Assembly (NCBI RefSeq): GCF_015223105.1
Contig: NZ_JADFTZ010000002.1
Span: 62,001 to 126,000 of the forward strand
Source of the DNA: Flavobacterium proteolyticum
GTDB taxonomy: Bacteria > Bacteroidota > Bacteroidia > Flavobacteriales > Flavobacteriaceae
Length of the DNA stretch: 64,000 bases
Direction: 5' to 3'
Shown: positions 17,118 through 26,046 of the stretch, one piece after another
Layout of the letters: each line of letters begins with the position of its first letter
How positions within the stretch are numbered: the first letter of the stretch is position 1
The notes under the pieces: generated by a model
Databases searched by the model: none
What the model was told of the DNA's origin: nothing
The model's input: the letters and a program-made list of their open reading frames with translations, nothing else
Translations under genes and position numbers: made by a program

Positions 17118-17705
17118 TTAACGTCCTTTTTTGTTTACGTATTTCATTTTATAATCGGGTCTTGCTTTACCATCCATAATGTTTTGCAATTTCTTCCCAA
17201 TTAACTTCTTTTTCAGAATTGACAAATGATCGGTAAATAAAATTCCTTCAATGTGATCATACTCATGTTGGATAACACGAGCGATTAAACCATCATATAC
17301 TTCTGTCTTCTTATTGAAATCTTCATCCATGTATTCAATGGTAATCGTATCATGGCGAAAAACATCTTCACGCACATCTGGAATACTCAAACAACCTTCG
17401 TTGAATCCCCAAATATCACCTTCTTCTTTGATTATTTTTGCATTGATGAACGTTTTTTTGAAATCTTTCATTAAAGCAGCTTCTTCTTTAGAAACATCAT
17501 CACTATCGCTAAAAGGTTCGGTATCAACAATAAACAAGCGAATAGGTAACCCAACTTGTGGAGCCGCCAAACCAACGCCATGTGCATGATACATGGTTTC
17601 ATACATATTAGCAATTGTTTCTTTAAGATTCGGATATTCTGGAGTAATGTCCTCTCCTACTTTGCGTAAAACGGGTTCTCCGTATCCGTATATTGGTAAA
17701 ATCAT
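17118..17705 (-). CDS. def: peptide deformylase
   Basis: A 195-residue metalloenzyme that removes the formyl group from the N-terminal methionine of new proteins. All three family motifs are present: GVGLAAPQVG (motif 1), EGCLSIP (motif 2, metal-binding Cys) and QHEYDHIEG (motif 3, HExxH-type with two His ligands and the catalytic Glu). An insertion between motifs 1 and 2 (about 70-105, charged: DSDDVSKEEAALMKDFKK) makes it slightly long, as is common in Bacteroidetes. It lies 55 bases downstream of ruvX and is probably in the same transcript. Confidence 0.96.
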   Translation of the reverse strand: MILPIYGYGEPVLRKVGEDITPEYPNLKETIANMYETMYHAHGVGLAAPQVGLPIRLFIVDTEPFSDSDDVSKEEAALMKDFKKTFINAKIIKEEGDIWGFNEGCLSIPDVREDVFRHDTITIEYMDEDFNKKTEVYDGLIARVIQHEYDHIEGILFTDHLSILKKKLIGKKLQNIMDGKARPDYKMKYVNKKGR

Positions 17706-17715
17706 AATCGGTATT

Positions 17716-17750
17716 TTCTAATTTCTAACTTCTGAATTCTAAATTTCGAA
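17716..17750. repeat. heptad array in the def leader
   Basis: Five exact 7-base units of consensus TTCTAAN (first two TTCTAAT and TTCTAAC) fill most of the ruvX-def spacer, ending 11 bases from the def ATG. Confidence 0.6.
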
Positions 17751-17760
17751 TGCAAAAGTA

Positions 17761-18174
17761 CTATTTTTTATAATGTAAATAATCTTGAAGCATAATTGTT
17801 GCGGCAATTTCGTCAACCAATGCTTTATTTTGACGTTGTTTCTTTTTTAAACCGCTATCAATCATGGTTTGGAATGCCATTTTGGAAGTAAAACGTTCGT
17901 CTACTCTATCCACTGGCATTGCAGGAAAAGCTTCTTGAAATTTAGTCACAAAAGCATTGATGATTTCGGCACTTTGCGAAGGTGTTCCATCCATTTGTTT
18001 AGGTTCACCAACAATTACACGTTCTACTTTTTCTTTCGAAAAATAGTCTTTTAAAAAAGCAATTGCCGTTTCAGATGGAATTGTAGTTAGCCCGAAAGCT
18101 ATCATCTGCATTTCATCGGTAACAGCAATTCCTGTTCGTTTGATTCCGTAATCTATGGCTAAAATTCTTGACAT
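17761..18174 (-). CDS. ruvX: RuvX/YqgF-type RNase H-fold nuclease
   Basis: A 137-residue protein of the YqgF/RuvX family, the putative Holliday-junction resolvase also linked to 16S rRNA 5' processing. Motifs: LAIDYGIKRTGIAVTDE (first catalytic Asp), ERVIVGEPKQMDGTPS, VDERFTS and a final VDEIAATIMLQDYL (last Asp). Length is normal. It heads the minus-strand ruvX-def-DUF5606 run and is divergent from dapD across 115 bases. Confidence 0.93.
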   Translation of the reverse strand: MSRILAIDYGIKRTGIAVTDEMQMIAFGLTTIPSETAIAFLKDYFSKEKVERVIVGEPKQMDGTPSQSAEIINAFVTKFQEAFPAMPVDRVDERFTSKMAFQTMIDSGLKKKQRQNKALVDEIAATIMLQDYLHYKK

Positions 18175-18239
18175 TTCATTTTTTTACAAAAATAAGGCAT
18201 TTGTTTCACAAAATGAACTTCAATCTTTAAACTATTGGT

Positions 18240-18269
18240 TTTGGCTTTCAAACAAATGATTTATCTTTG
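18240..18269 (+). promoter_or_regulatory. dapD promoter
   Basis: TTTG at 18240-18243, 18-base spacer, TATCTTTG at 18262-18269: a full match to the Bacteroidetes housekeeping promoter. It fixes the dapD start at ATG 18290 rather than at TTG 18281, which would lie at or before the transcription start. Confidence 0.72.
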
Positions 18270-18289
18270 CTACTCAAATTTTGAAAATT

Positions 18290-19105
18290 ATGACCAATTT
18301 ACAAGCAACAATAGAACAAGCATGGGAAAATCGTGCTTTATTACAAGAAGAAACTACGCAAAAAGCAATCAGAGAAGTTATCGAATTATTAGATAGCGGA
18401 AAACTTCGTGTGGCTGAACCAACAAATAACGGTTGGCAAGTAAACGAATGGGTTAAAAAAGCGGTTGTAATGTACTTCCCTATTCAAAAAATGGAAACTT
18501 GGGAAGCTGGTATTTTTGAATATCACGATAAAATGTTGTTGAAACGTAATTATGCAGAAAAAGGAATTCGTGTTGTTCCAAATGCGGTAGCAAGATATGG
18601 TGCTTACATTTCATCGGGAGTAATTTTAATGCCAAGTTATGTAAACATTGGTGCTTATGTAGATGAAGGTACGATGGTGGATACTTGGGCAACCGTAGGA
18701 AGTTGTGCTCAAATTGGAAAACATGTTCACCTTTCGGGTGGTGTTGGAATTGGAGGTGTTTTAGAACCATTACAAGCGGCTCCAGTAATCATTGAAGATG
18801 GCGCTTTCATCGGTTCAAGATGTATTGTGGTAGAAGGAGTTCACGTAGGAAAAGAAGCGGTTTTAGGTGCGAATGTATGTTTGACAGGTTCTACAAAAAT
18901 TATTGATGTAACAGGTGATGAGCCAATTGAATATAAAGGAGTTGTTCCTGCTCGTTCAGTAGTAATTCCAGGAAGTTATACGAAGAAATTCCCTGCTGGT
19001 GATTATCAAGTACCTTGTGCGATAATCATTGGACAAAGAAAACCTTCAACTGATTTGAAGACTTCTTTGAATGATGCTTTAAGAGAATATAACGTAGCAG
19101 TATAA
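18290..19105 (+). CDS. dapD: tetrahydrodipicolinate N-succinyltransferase
   Basis: About 271 residues starting MTNLQATIEQAWENR. It catalyses the succinyl-CoA-dependent step of the lysine/diaminopimelate pathway. The hexapeptide-repeat (left-handed beta-helix) core is nearly the same as I remember for the E. coli enzyme: LMPSYVNIGAYVDEGTMVD, TWATVGSCAQIGK, VHLSGGVGIGGVLEPLQA and VVEGVHVG. The N-terminal segment LLDSGKLRVAEP also matches. It ends three bases before the GT9 gene, so the two may share a transcript. Confidence 0.95.
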   Translation: MTNLQATIEQAWENRALLQEETTQKAIREVIELLDSGKLRVAEPTNNGWQVNEWVKKAVVMYFPIQKMETWEAGIFEYHDKMLLKRNYAEKGIRVVPNAVARYGAYISSGVILMPSYVNIGAYVDEGTMVDTWATVGSCAQIGKHVHLSGGVGIGGVLEPLQAAPVIIEDGAFIGSRCIVVEGVHVGKEAVLGANVCLTGSTKIIDVTGDEPIEYKGVVPARSVVIPGSYTKKFPAGDYQVPCAIIIGQRKPSTDLKTSLNDALREYNVAV

Positions 19106-19108
19106 TAA

Positions 19109-20161
19109 ATGAAAGTACTTGTCATACAAATTAAGATGATTGGTGACGTACTGGCAAGTACTGTCATTTGTGAAGCTATTAAGAAACAGCACCCAAACTG
19201 TGAAGTGCATTATTTGATTCAAAAAAATACGTTCCCAGTGGTGGAAAACAATCCTTTTATTGACAAAGTATTGTTTTTTGAAGAAGATAAATACAAGGGA
19301 TTAAGTGGATTATTCCGTTTAGGAACGGAATTAAAACTAGAAAAATACGACACCGTAATTGATGTTTATGGAAAGTTTCAAAGTTTAATCCCAACGTATT
19401 TAAGTGGCGCAAAAAAACGAATTGGAACTTACAAATGGTATTCCAAACTTTTCTTAACCGAAACTGTTATTCCAGATACGGAATGTAATGGAACAGCAAA
19501 TGCTTTCCGAATTTTATTAGCCAAAACCGCTATTAAAAAAGATATTCCGCAGATTTTTCCAAAAATTCATTTGACTCCATCTGAAATTGAAAACGCTAAA
19601 AATCAAATTGCAAGTCAATTAGATGTATCAAAAAAAATCGTGATGATTAGTGTTTTAGGAAGTGGAAAAAACAAGAGCTTACCTAATGCGTATATGGCGG
19701 AAGTATTAAACAAAATTGCTTCTACCGCAGATGTACAATTGGTTTTTAATTATATGCCAAATCAACAAGAAGAAGCTAAAGCAATTTTTAATTTGTGTGA
19801 TGCTAATGCGCAATCAAAAATTGTATTCGATTTTTATGTAAAAGGATTACGCGGATTCTTAGCCGTATTATCGCAATGTGATGCTTTAGTCGGAAATGAA
19901 GGCGGTGCCACCAATATGTCAAAAGCGTTAAATATTCCAACTTTTACGATTTATGCTCCTTGGATCAACCGAACATCGTGGAATATTTTTGAAGAAACAG
20001 GTTTACATGAAATTGTACACTTATCTGATTATTTTCCTGACTTATATAAAAACAAACACCCCAAAAACTTTAAAGAAAAAGCTTTGGAGTGGTATGATAA
20101 ATTGAATCCTGAACTATTTGCTGATAAATTACAGCAATTTGTAAAAAAGATTAGTCAATAA
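19109..20161 (+). CDS. GT9-family (heptosyltransferase-like) glycosyltransferase
   Basis: A 350-residue GT-B protein of family 9, as in LPS heptosyltransferases. N-terminal: MKVLVIQIKMIGDVLASTVI; C-terminal donor domain: VGNEGGATNMSKALNIPTF. It probably adds a sugar to lipid A core or a similar surface glycan on the cytoplasmic face. It begins three bases after dapD and overlaps the convergent epimerase gene by 11 bases. It is the first gene of the glycan region. Confidence 0.85.
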   Translation: MKVLVIQIKMIGDVLASTVICEAIKKQHPNCEVHYLIQKNTFPVVENNPFIDKVLFFEEDKYKGLSGLFRLGTELKLEKYDTVIDVYGKFQSLIPTYLSGAKKRIGTYKWYSKLFLTETVIPDTECNGTANAFRILLAKTAIKKDIPQIFPKIHLTPSEIENAKNQIASQLDVSKKIVMISVLGSGKNKSLPNAYMAEVLNKIASTADVQLVFNYMPNQQEEAKAIFNLCDANAQSKIVFDFYVKGLRGFLAVLSQCDALVGNEGGATNMSKALNIPTFTIYAPWINRTSWNIFEETGLHEIVHLSDYFPDLYKNKHPKNFKEKALEWYDKLNPELFADKLQQFVKKISQ

Positions 20162-21095
20162 ACTTCTCTTTATACCATTTTATTTGTTCTTCAAGTCCTT
20201 GTTTTAAGGTTACTTTAGGTTCGTAATTCAATAATTTTCTAGCTTTATCGATAACTGCAGCAGTACGTTGCTGATCGCCTTTTCTTGGAGGCTTGTTATC
20301 AATAATCAAGGTTTTATGCATGATTTGCTCAACAGCGGTAATTCCGTCTTGTGTAGTATTTACCTCATCAGTACCTAAATTGATAATTTCACCATCAACC
20401 GCAGCTTCTTTCCCGATAATTGCAGCTAATCCATCCACGATATCACCTACATATGTAAAACTTCTCTCGTGTTTTACACTTCCTTCAAACAATGGAAATG
20501 GTTTATCGTTGTAAAGATTTTCAATTAATTTGGTATATAATTTTTCTGGGCGTTCTCTTGGTCCAAAAACTGAGTATAAACGAATAGAACAAGCTTTCAA
20601 TTTTCCAAGACGTTGTAATCCTAACACTAATTGTTCGGCTGCTAATTTGGTAGAACCATAAAAAGAAACAGGTTGCGCCGGAATCGTTTCATCTACTGTA
20701 GCTTCAATTCCATAAACAGATGAAGTAGCAATATTTACAAACGATTTTAAATTTGGATTATAAGCTAAAACGGCATCTAACAAATTTTGAGTAGCATAAA
20801 TGTTATTTTTAACATATTCCTCTAAAGTAGTATCAGATGAAATTCCAGGTTGGGCAGCCAAATGATAGATATAATCATACGGTTTTTCGAATACTTTTGA
20901 TAAGTCATCGTTCAAATCTACTCTAAAGATGAAAACCCCTTTTGCTTCTAAATCTTTAGCATTCATTTCCTTTAAAGCTGGACTGTAATAATCGTTAAAA
21001 TTATCTAATCCAACCACTTCGTGACCTAATGCTACTAATTTTTCACATAAGTGTGACGCTATAAATCCTGCTGCTCCTGTTACTAATATTCGCAT
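20151..21095 (-). CDS. NAD-dependent epimerase/dehydratase (nucleotide-sugar)
   Basis: A 314-residue extended short-chain dehydrogenase. Rossmann loop VTGAAGFIASHL, DNFNDYY (typical of UDP-glucuronate/UDP-galactose 4-epimerases), HLAAQPG, catalytic YGSTK with a preceding TSSVYG. It most likely supplies an epimerised UDP-sugar to the nearby transferases. The substrate is not certain; the FNDYY word favours UDP-glucuronate 4-epimerase. It is downstream of two GT2 genes on the minus strand, five bases from the first. Confidence 0.87.
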   Translation of the reverse strand: MRILVTGAAGFIASHLCEKLVALGHEVVGLDNFNDYYSPALKEMNAKDLEAKGVFIFRVDLNDDLSKVFEKPYDYIYHLAAQPGISSDTTLEEYVKNNIYATQNLLDAVLAYNPNLKSFVNIATSSVYGIEATVDETIPAQPVSFYGSTKLAAEQLVLGLQRLGKLKACSIRLYSVFGPRERPEKLYTKLIENLYNDKPFPLFEGSVKHERSFTYVGDIVDGLAAIIGKEAAVDGEIINLGTDEVNTTQDGITAVEQIMHKTLIIDNKPPRKGDQQRTAAVIDKARKLLNYEPKVTLKQGLEEQIKWYKEKFID

Positions 21096-21100
21096 ACTTA

Positions 21101-21919
21101 TTATTTTTCTTCTTTCTTAATTCCGAAAGGTGTCCATTTAATTTTTTTATCGCGCACTTCTTTTCTGATAGCTAAATTAGCAGCTAACGATTCGGGTGTT
21201 TTATAACCACGTGCATGATCTAAGTGTAAAACAATCGCTTTGTGGCGGATTTGTTTTCCTTTTACTCCGTAATTCTCTAAACGCTCTCCAAATTCTCTAT
21301 CGGGTCCACCGTATTTCATTCTTTCATCATAACCATTAATTGCAATCATATCTTCTTTAAATCCAGAAGAATTACAATTGTTAAACGATGGTGTTGTAGG
21401 CGAAATAACATCTAAAATTTTAGCGATAATTCCATCTGAACCTAATTTTAAAGTATTGGAAAAGTCTAATTTCTCTATTTTATTCAACCATTTTACATCG
21501 AAACATCTTTGTGTAAGTATATCTTCTTTGGTAATGGCTTTACTAGTTTTCATTGGAAGTTTACAATATCCTCCAGATAAAAACTTTCCTTTTTCTGCTT
21601 GTTGTGCATGTACTTCTACAAAATCAGCTCTCGGAATACAATCGCCATCTGTCATGATTATATACTCATGAGCCGCTTCTACAATGGCAACATTTAAAAT
21701 TTCTTGTCTTCTATATCCTAAATCTTCATGCCACAAATGACGAACGGGCACAGGATAATCTTTCGCATAAGAATCAATCAATTCTTTTGTTGAAGGTCTT
21801 GAACCATCGTCGGCAATTATTAATTCAAAATCTTTATAAGTTTGTACACTATACCCAATTAAGACTTTTTCCAGCCATTCTTCTGCATTATAAGTACTTA
21901 CAACTACTGATATTTTCAT
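21101..21919 (-). CDS. GT2-family glycosyltransferase (copy 1)
   Basis: A 272-residue GT-A enzyme. SVVVSTYNAEEWLEKVLIGY at the N-terminus, TDGDCIPR (the metal-binding DxD-like motif) and a galactosyltransferase-type C-terminal part: CNSSGFKEDMIAINGYDERM, then YGGPDREFGERLE. Cytoplasmic, no membrane segment. It is paralogous to the gene at 21943-22755, and the two form a minus-strand run with the epimerase and the kinase-like gene. Confidence 0.87.
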   Translation of the reverse strand: MKISVVVSTYNAEEWLEKVLIGYSVQTYKDFELIIADDGSRPSTKELIDSYAKDYPVPVRHLWHEDLGYRRQEILNVAIVEAAHEYIIMTDGDCIPRADFVEVHAQQAEKGKFLSGGYCKLPMKTSKAITKEDILTQRCFDVKWLNKIEKLDFSNTLKLGSDGIIAKILDVISPTTPSFNNCNSSGFKEDMIAINGYDERMKYGGPDREFGERLENYGVKGKQIRHKAIVLHLDHARGYKTPESLAANLAIRKEVRDKKIKWTPFGIKKEEK

Positions 21920-21942
21920 TCTTTATGTTTTTAGAAACGGTT

Positions 21943-22755
21943 TTATTCTGCAAAAATTCCGTTTTTAATTCTAATGATATTATGTTTTATATTATAACGT
22001 CTAATTTCTAAATTCGCCGCTATTTTTTGTGGGTCGGCATATCCTCTTTCGTGATGCAAATGTAAGCAAATTGCCTCGTATCTTATTTGTTTCGCTAAGA
22101 TTCCTAAATTAAACAAACGTTCGCCTACTTCTCTATCCAATCCACCGTAATGCATATCTTGATTAAATCCATTGATAGCCAATAAATCTTCTTTAAAAAC
22201 CGACGAATTATGCCCGTTGAACGTTTTCTTCGTTGGTGTTATCCAATTCATAAAACTTGCAAAGTATTTGTTCTTAGTCAGCTTCGATACTTTAAAATTA
22301 GCCTTCAAGCCATTATTAACCAACCATTTAATCGAAAAGCAATTTTGTTCAACAATAGCGTCTTCGGAAATAAAATTAGACAAGGACAAAGGTAATTTAA
22401 AATATCCACCTGATAAAAAATATCCTTTTTGTTGGTGTTTCAAATGTGTGGCGACAAAGTCATTTCTTGGAATACAATCACCATCTGTAAAAAGAAGGTA
22501 ATCTGAATTAGCTTTTAAAATGGCTTTGTTTAAAATTTCTGATTTTCGAAAACCATTATCTTCTTGCCAAACATGAAGAATTGGATATTTAAATTTAGAA
22601 GAAAAACTTTGAATAACTTGTTTGGTTTTTTCAGTAGAACCGTCATCTGCAATTACCAATTCAAAATCCGTTTCAGTTTGAACACTGTAACCGATTAGCA
22701 CTTTACGTAACCAATCTTCCGAATTGTATGTTGTAATTATTACAGATAATTTCAT
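21943..22755 (-). CDS. GT2-family glycosyltransferase (copy 2)
   Basis: A 270-residue paralogue of the adjacent gene with the same plan: SVIITTYNSEDWLRKVLIGY, TDGDCIPRNDF, GHNSSVFKEDLLAINGFNQ and YGGLDREVGERLFN. Divergence from copy 1 is much greater than in the DedA pair, so the duplication is old or both were acquired. It probably adds the next residue of the same glycan. It lies 25 bases downstream of the lipopolysaccharide-kinase-like gene. Confidence 0.87.
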   Translation of the reverse strand: MKLSVIITTYNSEDWLRKVLIGYSVQTETDFELVIADDGSTEKTKQVIQSFSSKFKYPILHVWQEDNGFRKSEILNKAILKANSDYLLFTDGDCIPRNDFVATHLKHQQKGYFLSGGYFKLPLSLSNFISEDAIVEQNCFSIKWLVNNGLKANFKVSKLTKNKYFASFMNWITPTKKTFNGHNSSVFKEDLLAINGFNQDMHYGGLDREVGERLFNLGILAKQIRYEAICLHLHHERGYADPQKIAANLEIRRYNIKHNIIRIKNGIFAE

Positions 22756-22780
22756 TAACGATGATAAAAAACGAAAGATA

Positions 22781-23545
22781 CTACTTTTTCCAAAATTTTA
22801 ATCGTTTTTTAATTTTCTTTCTTCTATTAAAACTATCCAAAAAATTATTCGATTCTTTCATCAAAAGGGTATAGAAAACATCCGATTCAATTCCGTACAA
22901 AGGCGCATACGCCTCACTAAAGACTTTATTGATGTAACTATCATTTGTTAATTTAGCAATATTCTTAACGCGTTGATTTAATGACAATTCCTCATGAAAA
23001 CTCATTCGATTTAAATCAACCAAATAAAAATTATATTCGTTCTCACCTACTTTTTTAATCAAAGTATTTCCAGCAGTATTATCGATAAATTCGATTCCTA
23101 GATTGTGAATTTTAAAAAAGAAATTTGCCGATTGCTTAATGATTTCATCTCGATTAGGATAATTTGGTTCAAAAATCAAATTGCGAAACATCAAATCAAC
23201 ATCTTGTTGTAAGCTAAAATAGTAGCTTTCTTCTAAACCTTTAACGGTTTTATTTTCATAATACGCAAAAGGTTGAGGAGTACCAATTCCTTTACTCAAC
23301 AAAATTTGAGCATACTCAAAAGAACGTTGTGCTTTTGATTTACGAATGTATCCATAAATAAAAGCATTAAGTAAATTCGGTTTTTTAAATGATTTTATAT
23401 TGACTGAAAAATCTCCTACAGTAAAAACTTTGATAACATTTCGTTTTTCAGAACCAATTAATTCACCCGAAGTTTTAAAATTCTCTAAAAGAGAATCAAA
23501 TTGAGGTTGAAGATATTCATAATCAGGGTGAAATATTTTTTTCAT
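22781..23545 (-). CDS. lipopolysaccharide kinase (InaA/KdkA-like)
   Basis: A 254-residue protein-kinase-fold enzyme resembling Kdo kinase/InaA family members. The catalytic loop reads IHNLGIEFIDNTAGNTLI (Asp then Asn) and the metal-binding DxN appears as LVDLNRMSF. The N-lobe lysine is probably in NVIKVFTVGDFSVNIKSFK. Expected role: phosphorylation of a core sugar of LPS in the cytoplasm. It is the first gene of the minus-strand run that continues with two GT2 genes and the epimerase, and it diverges from the plus-strand genes at 23620. Confidence 0.78.
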   Translation of the reverse strand: MKKIFHPDYEYLQPQFDSLLENFKTSGELIGSEKRNVIKVFTVGDFSVNIKSFKKPNLLNAFIYGYIRKSKAQRSFEYAQILLSKGIGTPQPFAYYENKTVKGLEESYYFSLQQDVDLMFRNLIFEPNYPNRDEIIKQSANFFFKIHNLGIEFIDNTAGNTLIKKVGENEYNFYLVDLNRMSFHEELSLNQRVKNIAKLTNDSYINKVFSEAYAPLYGIESDVFYTLLMKESNNFLDSFNRRKKIKKRLKFWKK

Positions 23546-23619
23546 TTAGGACAAATTCATTTGTAACTACAAAAGTAAGTTTTTTTATTAATTTAGTTTA
23601 TTTTTACCAAAAAAAAGCC

Positions 23620-24471
23620 ATGTTTTATCACTTTCTAATCACACGTTTTAATTTAAAAAATCCAGAATGGGATGTAACTAAAAACAACGAAGCTCTTTTA
23701 GATGAAAAATGGATGGATGAGCGCTTGGAATTATTTTCTAATTATTGCTTGCCTTCTGTCATAAATCAGTCTAATAAAAACTTCAAATGGCTCTTGTTTT
23801 TTGATAGTAGCACAAGTGATACCTATCGAGCAAAAATTGAAAGTATCCTTCAAAAAAATGATTTAATCGTTCCTTTTTACATTGATGGAATGCCTAAATT
23901 TAATGAGGCGATTTTAAATTATCTAAAAGAAAATGCTGCTGATCAAGACTATTTAATTACGTCGCGTATTGACAATGATGATTGTATTCATAAAGATTTC
24001 ATCAACGAAATACAGAAACAATTCAATAAACAAGATTTTTTAGCCATTGACAATATTAATGGCTACACTTTACAAGTAGAACCCAATTTTATTTTAGGTA
24101 AAAAGGAACATATTTTCAATCCTTTTATCAGTTTAATTGAACGAAACGACAATCCTAAAACGGTGTGGCATTATGTGCACAACATGTGGAAAAAAGAACC
24201 ACGAATTATTCATTTATCTGAAAAAAGATTATGGCTTTCTGTAATTCATGGAAAAAACAAAGTCAATGAATTTGATGGTTACGGAAACATCAAGTGGAGC
24301 AATATTAATTCTGATTTTATTATTTCAGAAAGTAAAAACAAAGAAATCATTGCTACTCAACTTCCATTTTCAAAGTGGTGGTTTTTAAGTCTTAGAAATT
24401 ACCTTTATGTAAAAATGGTATTAGTAAGCAAACAAATTAAAAAAGGATTAGGGATTTACAAGGTGAAATAA
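23620..24471 (+). CDS. putative rhamnosyltransferase-type glycosyltransferase
   Basis: A 283-residue protein that resembles the Rhamno_transf group: MFYHFLITRFNLKNPEW at the N-terminus, LFSNYCLPSVINQSNKNFKW, LLFFDSSTSDTYR and the acidic metal motif SRIDNDDCIHKDF. The C-terminus is basic. It is probably an accessory sugar transferase of the surface glycan. Its TAA stop is directly followed by the ATG of the QueC-like gene, so they are likely co-translated. Confidence 0.72.
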   Translation: MFYHFLITRFNLKNPEWDVTKNNEALLDEKWMDERLELFSNYCLPSVINQSNKNFKWLLFFDSSTSDTYRAKIESILQKNDLIVPFYIDGMPKFNEAILNYLKENAADQDYLITSRIDNDDCIHKDFINEIQKQFNKQDFLAIDNINGYTLQVEPNFILGKKEHIFNPFISLIERNDNPKTVWHYVHNMWKKEPRIIHLSEKRLWLSVIHGKNKVNEFDGYGNIKWSNINSDFIISESKNKEIIATQLPFSKWWFLSLRNYLYVKMVLVSKQIKKGLGIYKVK

Positions 24472-25194
24472 ATGCAAAAAGAACACTATATACTTTGGAC
24501 AAGTGGATGGGATTCTACTTTTAGAATTCTTCAGTTGGTTTTGGCAGAAAAGATAGAAGTACAACCTATTTATATTATAGATAACGATAGAAAGTCTTTA
24601 AATCAGGAACTTAATGCTATTGAAAATATTACTAAAAAGCTTTTTAATCAATTTCCAGAAAGTAAAAACTATTTAAAACCAATTTGGTTTGTAAAGAAAG
24701 AAGAAATAGAAGATAATTCAGTAATAGAAAAAGCTTTCAAAGAAATTAAAAGTCATCAAAAAATCGGAAGTCAATATGAGTGGATTGCGAATTTTTGTCA
24801 TTCAAATAATTTAACAAACGTTGAATTATGCGTTGAAAAAAATCTAGAAAAATCATCTTTTGCTTACTTTTTAGAAAAGAATTATTTCAAGCTATCTTCC
24901 TCAAAAATTGAAACTAACCAACATTATAATAACATCCATATTGTTTTTAAATATTTTGATTTTCCAATAATAAATCTTTTAAAAACAGATATGCTAAAAA
25001 TTGCCAAACAAAATAACTGGCTAGACATATTATATTTAACTTGGTTTTGTCATAGTCCAAAAGACAATATTCCTTGTGGCAAATGTAATCCTTGTAAGGA
25101 TGTTATTAAAAAAGGATTGTCTTATCGTATTCCTTTGAAAAACAGAATAAAAGGCTATTTAAAAATTTACAAGATAAAATTATTGAAAGGGTAG
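24472..25194 (+). CDS. QueC-like PP-loop ATPase in the glycan cluster
   Basis: A 240-residue protein of the adenine-nucleotide alpha-hydrolase (PP-loop) fold. The N-terminal ILWTSGWDSTFRILQL is a shortened PP-loop (SGWDS in place of SGGxDS). The C-terminus has cysteines near residues 193, 202, 205 and 208 in the pattern C-x8-CGxCxxC, the zinc motif of 7-cyano-7-deazaguanine synthase QueC. It is therefore QueC-like, but there are no other queuosine genes here and it is translationally linked to a glycosyltransferase. It may activate and amidate a carboxyl group of a sugar or lipid-linked precursor; this is inference. Confidence 0.7.
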   Translation: MQKEHYILWTSGWDSTFRILQLVLAEKIEVQPIYIIDNDRKSLNQELNAIENITKKLFNQFPESKNYLKPIWFVKKEEIEDNSVIEKAFKEIKSHQKIGSQYEWIANFCHSNNLTNVELCVEKNLEKSSFAYFLEKNYFKLSSSKIETNQHYNNIHIVFKYFDFPIINLLKTDMLKIAKQNNWLDILYLTWFCHSPKDNIPCGKCNPCKDVIKKGLSYRIPLKNRIKGYLKIYKIKLLKG

Positions 25195-26046
25195 CTGTAT
25201 AGCGTCTCCCATTTCTTTATTTAATTTTTCCATTTTTAATCGCTTCATTCCTCCCATTGGAAAAAAAGTTAATTCACCAAAAATCACACTATTATTATGC
25301 GAATACAAATCAACTCGTATAAAAATAAAACCCTCGGAAAGTTTAGTAGCAACGTCTATCATTTCATTGAAATTATCCGGTTTTTCAAATTCGTGCTCAA
25401 AATAGTCTTTAGTAATCTTTTCTTGGCAAATTTTAGTCCAATTTAAATCATAAAAACATTTTTTTTCAACGCCATTAATTGAAGTTTTAACTAAAACATA
25501 TTTTGGAACGCCGCTAAAACAATAAAACTTATAATCTTTTAATTGTTCATTACCCGAATCGATTAATTCTTCAACAACAATACGTGGTTTCAATTTTTTA
25601 TAAACATACTCCCGATTTACTTTAAAGTATTCTGTTTTTAAAAAAGTTTTTATTTTTTTCTCTATTTTACTTAAATCAATTTTTGATTTATCAACAACCA
25701 AAATATTCATCCCAGAGCCATGAGTTCCTTTTATGATAAACTTTTCAGGTAATATTGAAAAGTCAATATCTTTAAATGAATCAAAAACTCCGTAAATAGG
25801 ATTCAAGTATTTCTCACCAATTTTATTGGCCACATATTTTCTAACTTCAAATTTATCCACATAACAACCGTATTCTTCTTTATAAAAATTCAATTTTAAC
25901 CATTGAATTTTTTCCATGAATTCAGAAGGATTTTCTAAATTCAATTTTTTGTTATTATACTTATAATATTTACACTTACAAAACTTAACATCTGAAAAAC
26001 AGAATATTGAATTAAGTTTCAAATTAATACGATTAATAAAACTCAT
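25180..26046 (-). CDS. TupA-like ATP-grasp protein (copy 1)
   Basis: A 288-residue member of the TupA-like ATP-grasp family. Conserved words: FMEKIQWLKLNFY, DKFEVRKYVANKIGEKYLNP, FIIKGTHGSGMNI (glycine-rich nucleotide loop), VEELIDSG, KDYKFYCFSG, and the metal-binding FIRVDLYSHNNSVIFGELTFFP. TupA is linked to teichuronopeptide synthesis in Bacillus; in Bacteroidetes these genes lie in capsule or O-antigen clusters and may attach an amino acid or another acceptor to the glycan. It overlaps the end of the convergent QueC-like gene by 15 bases. Confidence 0.82.
   Translation of the reverse strand: MSFINRINLKLNSIFCFSDVKFCKCKYYKYNNKKLNLENPSEFMEKIQWLKLNFYKEEYGCYVDKFEVRKYVANKIGEKYLNPIYGVFDSFKDIDFSILPEKFIIKGTHGSGMNILVVDKSKIDLSKIEKKIKTFLKTEYFKVNREYVYKKLKPRIVVEELIDSGNEQLKDYKFYCFSGVPKYVLVKTSINGVEKKCFYDLNWTKICQEKITKDYFEHEFEKPDNFNEMIDVATKLSEGFIFIRVDLYSHNNSVIFGELTFFPMGGMKRLKMEKLNKEMGDAIQLPFQ

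Noticed and set aside
24472..25194. QueC-like gene as part of a Qat-type defence system
   Set aside because: No QatA, QatB or TatD-like partners; neighbours are glycan genes.
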